DNA of 62,000 nucleotides from Phoronis australis. Lineage: Eukaryota; Phoronida; Phoronidae. This document shows positions 13,261 through 26,200 of the stretch, piece by piece. The notes under the pieces are model-generated. The model saw only the letters and a program-made list of their open reading frames with translations. It was not told the DNA's origin and did no database searches. The translations under genes were made by a program, and so were the position numbers. The stretch lies in contig NMRA01000131.1 of NCBI GenBank assembly GCA_002633005.1, positions 111,798-173,797 on the forward strand, read 5' to 3'. Every line of letters starts with the position of its first letter. Position 1 is the stretch's first letter.

Positions 13261-14200
13261 GGGAATTTTGCATAATTTTTAATATTTTTGAGACGGGAAG
13301 GCGGCTGATATTTGGCCCCCAGCATTGAGGGATCGAGGGCTTTGGCATGCTTTCCTGTTTTAGTGAGGTCATTGATTTGATTCCCAGGTAATCTCAACTA
13401 TAACTACATGGTGATGGGTGTGGAAGGCAAAATGTATTCTTCGTTTGGAAGCTAGTGCTTATGAAGGTGTTAATAAAAATACACCTTCTGCTTCATTTTA
13501 GTAAAAATTATTTTAACTAAATTTAAGCAAAACTTATCCATAAGTGATGCTCTTTCTACCCAAAATCACAAATTAGAAAATGCAACCTTACATTTTATAT
13601 CAAATTTTTAAGTTTTATTTTTCAAGTTCTGGGAGCCTTTAATGAATGACAATAAATTTAAATTTGTTAAGTAAACTTTGAAAAATGTCAATAACTGATA
13701 ATACAAAGGAAGGTACTAGTAAAAATTCTCCTGTTTCATGCTGTCAAGCATCCCTTTAAATAAGATGAGAAACAATTTGAAGAAATCTTTTGTGACTCTA
13801 TTCAATAGTGCAATTACTGTGCAGTCGGATCACATCTAAATAGGGTTGAAAGCATCCAAGCTCTGCTTTTTCCATTTTCATTTTTGGGACATGGAAACCA
13901 TGAAATCTGAATAGAGGAGTAAAAATTATAAATCACATGGGTTTTGAATTTTGAAAATTGGTCCACTAACATGGATTTTGTCAACAAAAACCCAAACCTT
14001 GAGCTATTCATTGGAAAGTAGCTTCCAGCATGGCTTTATCAGATAATTATAGCATGTTCTCCACATGCTGGAACAGTCTGTAAAAGTTGGGACACAGAAA
14101 TTCAAACGGTATAGAAGTTTGTTGAAACATTTGTTTGCAGGTTGTAAAGTGTAGTGCACAGAATGAACTACAAAGATTGTGCATTAACTCGGGACACAGA

Positions 14201-17200
14201 ATGAACAACAAAGACGGTGCATTAACTCAGGATACAGTCTGTGGGCGAGTGGGTTTCTTGCTTTCTGACAAAAAGAAGGAGAACTTCCGAATTGTAGACT
14301 TTGAAAAAGTTTGCAGGTATGTATTTTGATAATTTGCCCTAAAAAACTGTTAAAAAACATCATCCGTCAAAACTTTTAACTTTGACCTCTGTTATAAAAT
14401 GAGACTTAGCCCCGTTTAGACATTAAGTTTTGACACAGCACAACTGATACGGCATAAGATGATCGGTGTCAAGCGGCCATTTACACAACTCAGAAACGGT
14501 GGCGAGGCGGAAGTTGTAGACTAGAATGTGGAGTGCTCATGTGCAAAAAAGGACATTGCTAGAGTCACAGTTCATTATAATGTTGTTGTTGTTGTTGTTG
14601 TTGTTGCTGTGGTGGAGGTGCTTCTATGTTCTAATTCTCCCAAGTGTATGAAATTCCTGACGTTGTGTTTTGCTTCAATGATTTTTTGATAAGCTGATTA
14701 ACTACTTTCATCTATAGGCCTACTGCACATAACCAAGCATTGGAATTGAACCCAGTCTTGACTGTTAACCCATGTGTAATATTCTGACAATTTCCTAAAT
14801 GGTAGTCAGAGTTAAAGACACTTGGCACTGAACAACTGACTGGCAAATCATAAATCTTGCTCGAAAGTGATCTCCTGTATATATGTGCGCTTTTTTTCGC
14901 AAGCACAATAGAGATGATCTGTTCCACCTTGTCTCAGTTTTGTGTTTTGACATATATATATGGTTGGTTTACTTCACAAATGGGTGTCATTTGTCACTGT
15001 GGTTTGAATTTGCTCTGTGTTTGGGTTCTGTTTACACAGACACATACTTGCTCTTGATCATCTTGTTCCGTGTCAGATGATCTGTGTCAACTTTTGTAGA
15101 GTAAGTGTAAACAGCACTTTTAAATTGTTCCTTACTCAGACTGAGAGAATCTGCTCTTTGACAGAAGTGACAATTTGTTATAATTGCTGGCTTTACAAGT
15201 TGGCTTGTCACATCCAAGCTTTGTCCCAAGCACTCTGAACAGTTGCATGAAACAGTCCCTGCTACGGACTTGACACTGTTCCTTAACTTTTGACGTATTT
15301 GTGAACTTGTGAAACTACTGAAATTTTCTGCCTTGTGCTGTTTCATTTTTATTACTAAGTCTATTTTTTTACCTTGACACACTGAGAGTGAACTGTATGT
15401 TCAATTCTGAATATTATTGAAAATCAATAGGGATCTTTAATTATGAAATGCCCCTAATTAAAGGACTAAGTTGTTATTTATTTTGATTGAAATAAGGGCT
15501 CAGTTTTTAGATGGATGGTCAGCAAATGTCATCATGTTAAAGTGGAGCTTGTAATTAAGAGAAAATGCTAGAAAGACATAAAATTTGTGAGTAATTAAGA
15601 ACACTTACCTAACACATGGATTTTAGGGATTACTTTGTCGAGTCCCCATGTTTGTTTCAGGCAACTGGGTGCTGGACTGTCTGTTCTATCCTTGCTCAGA
15701 ATCACTTCTTTTCTACTGAGTACATAGGAATAAGTCTACACGTCCAGTTTAATAACAGTTGATGATCTAAATCAAAACTTTTCTTCATAATTTACAGCAT
15801 GAGAAGTGCTCTTGAGGGTGCTACAGTTCTTCTGGAGAGTTTTAATGGCCGTAATAGTGTGTGGATGACTTCAGTCAGTTTCGCTGCATTTACAAGAAAC
15901 TTGATTTCCTTGGTTACGCAACATTAGATTATGTGTCGTTTAAGTAGTTGAAATGCCTAAAATTCTGCTGCATTTCTTTTTGATATCAGTGACTTGTTAT
16001 CTTTGAATATTTTCTTCCAGGACTGCCGGATTAGAGCTCGTTGAGGTAATTTTCAAATCAAGACAAGGAAATCTAAACTGTAAAATAATTTCAATTGTTA
16101 AAAACAAAACTAGAGGAGTTGGAATTTCACTAGTAAAGTATAACAAATGGATCTAGTACTCTGAATTTATTTACTGCTACATTTGTTTGAAGTCTACTTT
16201 GCCCACATTTTGTAATAGTTTTCAATTTGGTTTATTTTTGTCAGTGAATTTTCAAGTGGTATGAACACTCTCAGAATTTTTCCGCAAAATTTTTACTCAA
16301 ATGAACGTGCCTAAAATAATAGCAGTGTATCATGAAAATAGACGTTGACATCAATAATACAGATAGAAATGCAAATGAAATGAAAAGTGTTAAACTATGC
16401 ATTGAACTTTCAAATCACATCGGTCAGTCTTTGCTTTAAAGCGATTGACCACAACTGTTTCAAGCAGCAGACTTAATACTTTGCTTATACTTTGTTCATC
16501 AACCCTCGTTTGTAGTTTCTGGGAATAATAGAGTCCTACTAGGTAATTTGTGTTGTGATCTGTTGATTTGTGAATAAATGCCTCTCCAGATGGCATCATT
16601 GTGTAATTCTTTGATTCAGGTTTTGAACAATAACATATAGTTTTGAACATACATTTTAGATTGATCTAGAGAACGAGCTTGAAGATCAAGGGCCCTTTGA
16701 TGTTATCTTCATGAAGATCACGGACATCTTGTCAAATGCAGAGAGTGGAAACACAGATGCTGTGAATAAAGTTTTCGAAATCAAGGTGTTTATTCCATAA
16801 CTTTCTGTACATTAGACAGATAGTGGTGGTGGAAATTATTGTACTAACTCATAATGTAGTTAAGCTCGCGTTTGTCAGACACGCATCAGTCAGAATTCCG
16901 CTTAACTCGGACGAAGTTCAGTGGTACGGTTGTTCCAGTTGGTGCACTCAGCCTTTCAGATTACTCCAATTTTGCCGTACTAGGATCAGTCAGATGAACT
17001 ATTATGGTCTGGTTGGGTCCGACTTGTTTGTGTTTTACTGTTGTATTTCTTGCGTCTGAATAATATAATCCTCTGTGTTATTGTATCTGCGCATTTCATT
17101 TATAGCAGACAAAGCTGATTAAAACTTGTGTTTTCCTTAGTGTAATACATACTGGCGCAAGCTGATCAGTTTTGGTGATAAGGAGGGCATGTGCCAAACT

Positions 17201-20200
17201 ATTCTGATTATGGCTGTTTCATGTTCTTGTTTCTCTGTCACTTATGTTTCATTCTATCATGTTTTAAAAGTGTTAATGTCTATTCTCAGTTAAAATATTG
17301 TCTAAGGTTTATTTAACAAAGTGCCATATATCACTTTATAGGTATCTGTAGGCTCCCAAATGATACCATAGCTCACTTGAACAGACCATTGATCTATCGC
17401 AAGCTCCTCCCCCTTGCAAAAAGTCGACAAATAAACAATAAGTTTTACCCGACAAGATGTTGTATGGCAAGTAAGATGGCAACTTGGAAACGAAGGTGTG
17501 TCAAGAATTCTGCATTCTGATTGGTCAGTTAAGCTGTCACTCAAAATCCTGATGATAGGTCAATTAGTGCAGCTTCGTCAGAACTGTCACATGATTATCT
17601 GACATGCAATTATTCATCAATAGACCTACATCGCCTCCCATCCTCGGATGACTGTGGTGGACACACCTGATGCAGCTAAGCAGGTCTTGAATCGATGCCG
17701 ACAAGTTTCTATCACTCAGCAATACACAGAACAAGCAAACGGTGAGTTCATACCTTGGAATTACTGTCATACTTGGCATTTGTACTTTTATTTTTGTAAG
17801 GGTTAACTTCATTGACTTATCTTTGCAGATTAGTGCTTCGAATAAAAAATCAGAAGAATCCAATTGATACGCGTTCCTTGCAATAATGGAAAATTTAATT
17901 ACTGCTGCAGCCATTGATAGAGTTGTTGTGGATTTACGTATCGGAGAGTCATAGTCTGCCTCTTATATTGTGGAGTTAACTATGATTGAAGCTGAACAGG
18001 CACCAGTGCTCACAAACAGTTTTGGGAATGATTATTTTGATTTTTCACTTTTTTGAGATATTGTTCTGTAGAATCTATAACAAAAGCATCACAGAGTGTT
18101 GGAATGCACCCATGACTGCATGCGTCTAGGACTGTTAAAAATGGTAACTAGATGACCTCAGAATTTGTCAAACCGTCTGAAAATGGAAATGCATAGTCAT
18201 GTTCCAATAAACTATTTACCAAATTTCATGAAAGTCTATTGAGGAACTTCAAAAATACAGAAGCAAACTTGAATGAAACAAATTGCCATTTAGAGGAAAC
18301 CTATTAGCCGGATCCATCTATCAAGTTAATGGGAATGTCTTTGTCAAATATTCAAAAGATCTTGGGAGGGGTTTCAGGAGATACACCCCCTAATGCAAAA
18401 ATGCCTCTAAGGAGCACCACAGTACTAGGATGTGTATGAAAATCCTCGCCAGTCGTGCTCTTGTCAGTGTTGGAACACATTTGCCAATTTTTTGCTCTAA
18501 CAATTTGGTAGATTCAGTGGCAGACGACAAAAAAAAACAGACTCGAAAATAAGCAAAATGGTCACTGGATGGTGCAGTAAATGCCGAATCTGTCCCAAAA
18601 TAAAAAGGTGCAGCTGTCATTGTAGAAACTTGTTTGCTGAATTTCCTGAAAAACCATGCAGGAACTTGGACGTTGCAGACTGAGACAAACGTTGAAATGA
18701 CGCTAAGGATCAGATTGGTCTGAAACTCATCATCCCAGTCGTTGTCAGTTCTACAGGAACACATCTGCCAAATGTCACAAAGATCAAGCAAAGAGATAAG
18801 AAAGTACAGACGCTGATGCCAAAAATGGACACTAGATGTCACCAGAGTACTTGAACGTGCCCGAGAATTTCTGACAGTCACAATCTTCAGATCAGGAACA
18901 GTCATTTGCCAATTTTCATGTTGATCCCTTGAGCGGCAGATAGAAAAGTGGTTGCTAAAAATGTAATTGAAAAATTTTAAAAGTGGCAACTAGGTGGTGC
19001 AAAATAGGTCAAATCTATCCAAAAATAGGAAGGCATCATCGTCTAATAAATTAGAAACCTTTTGGCCAATGTTTTGTGAAAATCCATCAAAGAGGTACGA
19101 AAATACAGAGGCAAACGTAACAAACTAAAATTGCCACTATGGGGCACAGCTGTAGTCAAATCGGTCCAAAACTTGTCATCCTGTGATCATCTTCATTGGA
19201 AAATCACTGATCCTTCTGGGTAGAAGGTTAAGTTGAGATGACCAAACCAGTGGAACAGTGGTGGTTGTGGACGCTCTCTGTGGACAGCAACATCAACCAA
19301 ATACCAAGCATGAAGGAATGTGGCCTTCTGGGTTACGGGCGTCTGTCTGGATGTTTGTCATCTTTTACCCTAATTTTAGGGATTCTATACACAGTGCGTG
19401 AAAGCAACTTCTGCCATGGAAATTTGTTCTGGGTAATCATTAGACTCTACTGTGCTTAGCCAGAAGTGAATGTGAGATGACCAGACTTGCTTTGGAGAAT
19501 CACTGATCCTTCTGGGTGGAAGGTTAAGTTAAATGACTAGACAAGCTGAGGCAGTAGTGGATGTGGATGCTATCTGTGGTCACTTACTTGGTAATTCAAA
19601 TACCTAGCATCCATTGCAGATGACTGTGTTCAACTTGGCTACGGACGACTGCAACCTCTCTCTGGAAGAGCCTAATGTCTATATTTACAAGAGGGTTCTC
19701 ATGAGTTTTAAATCAGGTGTTTTGTGCAGTGAGCCCAACCTATGTGGCCTGTACATGTCCGATGCTATTCAGGTACCGGACCACTTGCCGTTTACTTATC
19801 TTCATAGGAACACATCTGCCAATTAAATCTCATTAATGTACTGCAAGGGGGTTTAAAAGGTGCAGCAGGGGACACCCAGACGGAGATGATGGTGATATCC
19901 ACCCAGCTTATGTGTATGTGGGCGCTTAAAACTAAGTTGTTATAGCTCCTGCAGAATCTACGTGAAACAATTGATAATTGAAAGATGTTGCTCTGTGTTG
20001 ACAGAGAAAAGGATGGGCATGCTGCGATGTTCTATAGAAGACACTCACTTGTCTTATCCGCCAAGCTCCACAAGGGTAATTTCATGTACTGAATAAGTTG
20101 ATTGAATATTCATTTCACTTTTGTTTTTTAAATTCTCTGTAGGTTATTACTCAATTTGTGGAATAAATCAGTTACTACTCACCCTGCTATTAACATGTGT

Positions 20201-23200
20201 CCAAGAACCGACTATAATTCCTTTCAAATGGTTAGCACTTGGGCACTTGGCAATGATTTGTCAGTTATTTAAAAATTGGTAGTAAATGTATTTGTTCATT
20301 TGTAGATCAAAAGTTTTTCATACCTCTCTGTGCTGAAGTATCAGAGGACATGTGTACACAAGATATAAAGAAGATAGTGATAGAGTCCAAAATAAAGTAC
20401 CCAATCAGTAAGTTAAGGGTCAATTTGCTCACTATTTTCGTAGTTTCGAACCATGCTTCGATTTGTTTTCACATGATATCCCATTGAGACTGATCATCGT
20501 GTCAATGAATATAAAATATTACATTTTTTAAATTTCTGTTCTGTTGTCTTTGCTAAGAAAGTGTTGAAATACTTGAGTGTCAACAAACTGGCTGAACTGG
20601 AACCCTCATTTTAGTGACTTAACTGAGGAATGAGGCTAATGTTAACAGTACTGTGTGGGGTAGTTTTCAAAATAAAATGGATAGACTTCAACAGAATTCT
20701 GTCAACTTTGCGCTTCGGCGAACTGCTTATGAGAATTAGTTGGTAATTTAGTCAAGAATTTGTCTTATTTTTTCGAACTTTAGTCGGAGTTTTATGTTAA
20801 GTTATTTTGCCTATCCTCAAATTAATTATTAATTTTGTAAAAGCCTTGCATCATCCTCTGGCATCTGTTTGATGTTGCTAGTTTTTCCTCTTGTTTTAGT
20901 TTGCAAGTGTATCAACCCTTCATTAAAGCAGGTAACATTTCAATGTGCCCATGGATGCATGATCTGAGCTGATAAAGTATTGTTTCATTTTGTAGAAGGG
21001 CTAAAACTTAATGCATTGTTAACAATAAACCACTTTAATGTACACTGTATCAGTCAGTGTAAAAGGTTTGTTCAGATGATGTATTGATTTGAGCTTACTG
21101 CAAATTGATCTATTTCAAGCTCCGCTCCCTTGCAAAATGTCGACAAACAAACAATAAATTTTACTGGGCAACGAGTTGTTTGTCGGGTAAAATGGCGATT
21201 TAGAAATAAAGGTGTGTCAAAAATGCTGTGTTTTAATTGGTCAGTTAAGCCATCACTCAAACTAATGGGCCCGGTCTCCAATCTTTTTACTCGAAATGGA
21301 ACTCGAAATTAGGTTTGGCATTTTCTACTGTTACTTTTGGGCGAACACAAGATAAGTGTCTTATTATTCTATGCTCGAGTACACAATAACTTACATAGAT
21401 AATTTATTGCCCTTAGTTCACAGTTTGTAAACCCAATATTAAAGCAATAAGTTCGAGTTTGAACTTGAAATTTTGAGTTTTTACTCGAGTTTGTAGCACA
21501 AATATAAGGGTCTTCAAAGGCAAACTTGAACTGGAAACTCGTATGCATAAACTATGATGTATTTGAGCACAGCCTGATAACCAATTATCTTAAGTTTGCA
21601 CAAAAGGAGCAGAGAAATTGCCAAAAATAGTTTCAAGTTCGTTTCGAGTACAAAGATTAGAGACCAGGCCCTGGTGATAGGTCAATAAGTGTACAGTAAT
21701 AACTTGATAATACATTGTCTGTCATATATGAGATTTTTTGTTTCAGTGAAGCAAAAATAAAACTAGCTTGTATTCAGGTTTTAGCCCTTTTATTGAGACA
21801 CGTTGTCTTTTCTGTGCTGCTCTGGGATTTCTCTTGTTTATAGCATCTAAGCATATGCTTAACAGAATTTAGAATAATTCGCAATTTTCAAACTGTGGTC
21901 AGAGGGAGGTGAAATGGGCATCGCGAAATGACCCACATGTGATCTGTCTTGGCTTTTTACTGTGATTCATGATAACCAATAAGGGGTGCAATTACTGTTG
22001 ATAAACGTCATTGAAAACCATTGTGTTGGTTCGTGTTTTGGAGTGGAATCCCTTCGTTATCCTTTTTAATGTGACTAGCATTGAATAATGATGCGATAAA
22101 ATTTGAGTTCATTGATTGTTTCACTAGGAAGGTTCACCAATATTACCTTGATTTTGTCCAGTTTGAAGTTTTTTGTTGCCTTGGGGCTTCTATTGACAGT
22201 TGGTCTGAACCAGTTCATCTACTTACTGTGTAAAGTAAGCGAGAGATCTTTTCTAACTGAAATGTGTTAAAGGTCCTGACTGGTGCCTATGAACGCTGCA
22301 ATGTGTTCAAAATTTATCCCTGAAAACGAGAGCCTCGTTAATAGTCTCCAACCAGTCTAGATAAAGTGATTACTGTGAAAAACAAGCTGCCAGGGGTATA
22401 TTTTACACTTGAGCAGCATGTCACATTGGACTAAGTGCACCCACAGATGGTAAACATGGACTGGTTTCTAATCAAGTAATTACTATGAAACTTTCAAAGT
22501 TTTTTGTCACCTGGTTTTGTATGATGCAGTTTGTGAATGTTTGACTATTCACTTTTCTTTGGTGCGAAAAAATGAGTGCAAGTGTGAGTAAGTTTGAATT
22601 TTCCCAGTTTCTGCACATCTTCCTGTGGGGTGATAGATACTGCTTGAAGCATTCTAACTGCTGCAGCTTTCAGCTTTAAGCCAAAGCAACATATTTGCTG
22701 CCACTAACTTGGTTAAGGTTATAAAAACTGATAATAGCACTCAGTCTAGTACTTATTGTACCATGATTGCTCAGGCTACTATAGTGTGCCTATTGCATTG
22801 ATCACCTGGAACCATTTTTATGCTTTAGTCGTGTAGTTAAAACAAAGCTAGAGACCTGACTCATGTTTCCAGCAGTGTGTCCTGGTGGAACTCGAACCTA
22901 TGACCTTGAGTAAAGGAAGCAGACACTTATGCCACTGGGCCACACTGCCTCCTGGAGGTCAAGCTTATGTAGGACCCTTTTGGATAGAAAACTGTCGAAT
23001 TTTGCTTAAAAATGGCTGATCTAATTCATATGAAAATTTCTGATAAATTGCTTTATGCACTTTAAAGAGGCCTGGAACACAGTAAACAGACTAAATTGCA
23101 ATATTTAAAGTGTTTTTCTGCCACTGAAACAGAATTCAACCTGTTCACTAGGTACTTTTAGGTTTTTTCGTAAAGATTTTTAATTCTGTTGATAGCAAAT

Positions 23201-26200
23201 CATTTTCTTTTAGCTTCAAATTTCAAAAAAAAAATGACCTGTCAACTGCTCGCCACTTCGTCAATTATTCTCCCACAAGGCAAATCATGTCTTCGTAATT
23301 GGTATGGCAAGACATAGATATAGCACATTTCCTTAAATGGAAATTGGGACTTTTGACCTCAATCGACTTCAAGCAACTGACTGTGAGCACATTTATCATA
23401 AGTGGGAGGGAGATTAGAAACTCTGTGGTAACCATAGTTATTCCTTCGCGTATATTTAAAAAATCATGAATTTTGTAATTTTTTTCTGGAAATTTCCTCA
23501 CAGGGGAAAGTGAATTACTCTGTACTGGAGGTTGCAAGATGGTACATTCGCCTGGAATTGTTTCAAATATATTTTTGACTCAGTAGCTTTTGCATTCCAT
23601 GCCTCTTTATAAAGTACTGAGGATGTTTACCAGTATGATTTTTGTGAGCAAAATCAAAATTTGCATAAAACTAAATGATGATTAAAATTTCATTTTGAGC
23701 ATTATCAAACAAAATTGGTCAAGTTGTTGGTATAATGCTATTGTAAAACAGTTGTTTTACTATCTCCTTTTTCTTCTAAATTTTACTGGAAAAGACATGG
23801 TCACAAGACACAATTAATGGTCATATGGCACAATTAATGGTTACGTAACAGAATTAATGGTAGATTGGTATAAGAGTAAAAAAATCAAATGTTAGAGCTT
23901 CTCCATCATCAAAAAATGTTCTTTGTTGAGTTAAAATTTATAATTTTGTAGATACTTAGCAAAATATGTCGACTTTTCAGACCACAACAATATGAGGCAG
24001 AACAAAGAATGAAAAGCCATTGATAGTAGTTGCTTTGAAGTGTTGACCGGTTAGGATTCTCAGGTGTATGTCAATAAGTCCAACCATTCATGACAATGGA
24101 CAATTTTATGACATTGATATGCTCAGAGTGACTCTGAAAACATTGTGTAGCTACCAAATTCATGTGTTTTCCCATTCAATGTTAGGTAGACCTTAATTGT
24201 TGATTTCTCATTGTTTTTACTTGGCGAAATAAATTTCGCCATTGCAAGTATGTTGCTCTGTCACTAAGTTTTTTTTTTGTTTGTTCGCACGATACAGGTC
24301 GCAATTTTCATCCGATCATCACGAAATTTTCACATAACACGTACTTCCGGAAGTACTAGAAGCCTATTGTTTTTCGTCAAAATCGGATCAAAGATAGTGG
24401 CTGTGGCAGCCATTTTGTTTTCATTTATGTAAAAGGCTAAGAATCGGCACAGTAAATGGACCGGAAGTTTGCTATAAATATACCGGAAATTGTTTACTTC
24501 CGGTTAAAGATGGCGGAAATATCGGCGATCGCGCATGCGCACCTCGATTTTGGCCTAAAAACGTTTTCTCCTGTAGAGGGCGCATTATAAGACCAATTCC
24601 TTCGGATTTTTACAGTTATTAGTTTCTTATGACATGCTATTATACAAAGCCTAAAAACCGGAAGTTGCTTTCAACATGGCGGATCTGGCGCATGTTGACC
24701 CATTTTCAGTCGTGCTGGAGTGCGATTTTAAATGGGAGGAGAAAAAGACGTGATTTTTTGCATGTGGATTCTTTGAAGTATATTCTTTCAAATGGCCTGT
24801 AACAATTTTTTTCTCAGACTTACCGTTTTCGAGTTGACTTTGAATTTCTTTAAAAAACGCAAAATTTCATTTTTTTAGAAAAAATTACGGAGTTAGGCGA
24901 TACCATCAACTTAGATAGAATTTTGAACGGGCTTTCAGAAGATGTTTTCCATTTTTCGCTAGGACATCTACTTTTCGAGTTATTTAAGATTTTCTGATAA
25001 CGCTGTTCCTTTGTTGTGCGCTCTTGCTGCATTGATGTTGGTTTATCTTCTGTTGAACTAGACTGTAGCCTATTTCTTATTGATTTATGACATCTAAGTT
25101 TGTCATATGAATGTTGTGATGTTGTTCATCATCGCCACCACCATCATCATATTCGTCATCTTCGTCATCATCTCCGTCTTTGTCTTTTCTGTTAATTTCG
25201 CCAAGTGTCGCTCAAGACTGTAGCCTTTTTCTTACTGATTTCGGACTTCTACGTTCGTCATGTGTATGTTATTATTACTTCTTTTGTTCATCCTCGCCAC
25301 CATCGTCGTCATATNCTCCGTCATCATCTTTATCGTCATCTTTTTGGTTAATTTCGCCAAGTTTTGCCCATTAACTGCAGTATTATGTAGCTTCTTGGTT
25401 TTAGACCTTGTGTTTTAGGTTAATTAGTTTTTATTTTGTATGGATATGAGTTGTGTGGCTCTACATAAATTGCATGCTGAATTTGTTTACTAGGTTCATT
25501 ATCTTGATTATTCAAATAACTTGAGTTTGGGCTGCATACTAGGAAACAGTCAACTCTACAAATTCACAACATACTGATATAGTGAGTGACGGAAGCTTAT
25601 CTCAGTTTTCAGAGTCTACTTGGCTTTGTTAACATAGCTTTCGGGTCCTTTTCGAGTCTTTCTTTGGTGTCGACTGACTGAAAATTTCCCCAACCTCTCC
25701 CGTCAGGTGAGAAACCTATTGGCGACCATGAGAAACTGAGGTGTTGTAAATAGTAGCTAGGTCATGTCTTTAATCCCTGCTAAGGAAGGGGTTTTCCACC
25801 TAATCTGTATGAAGAAACCCTGATCAGTATTTGAATTTCCATTCAAATCCTCACTTAATTACAACACAAACTATCTGTGGGTAGAGCAGTATTGCACATG
25901 GTTGAGAATGTAGTCACTGGAGAAGACAATAGACAACAGGAATTGGTACACATTTAAAGGCACCCCTAAGGACAACTACTACAAGGACTTGTGTCTAACA
26001 GTGCATCACCACCCTAAGAGGGATAGGATAGGATAGGATAAGAGTACCCCTTCCCCTCATGTGAGAGGTTTTTCACAGAAACTCACCAGAGCTCAGTTGC
26101 ATAAAAGTTATATGCCGTATAGCAACAATGACGCCGCATCATCACGCGCCTCCTTATTGTTGAATAATGCACCTGACGTCATGCATCAATCAAACTTATC

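Noticed and set aside
18390-18989. Longest open frame in the window (199 codons, minus strand)
   Set aside because: It lies wholly in degenerate array B, shows no domain or composition of a real protein, and has no splice context.
22880-22955. tRNA gene on the minus strand
   Set aside because: Good promoter boxes but no cloverleaf; read as a SINE.
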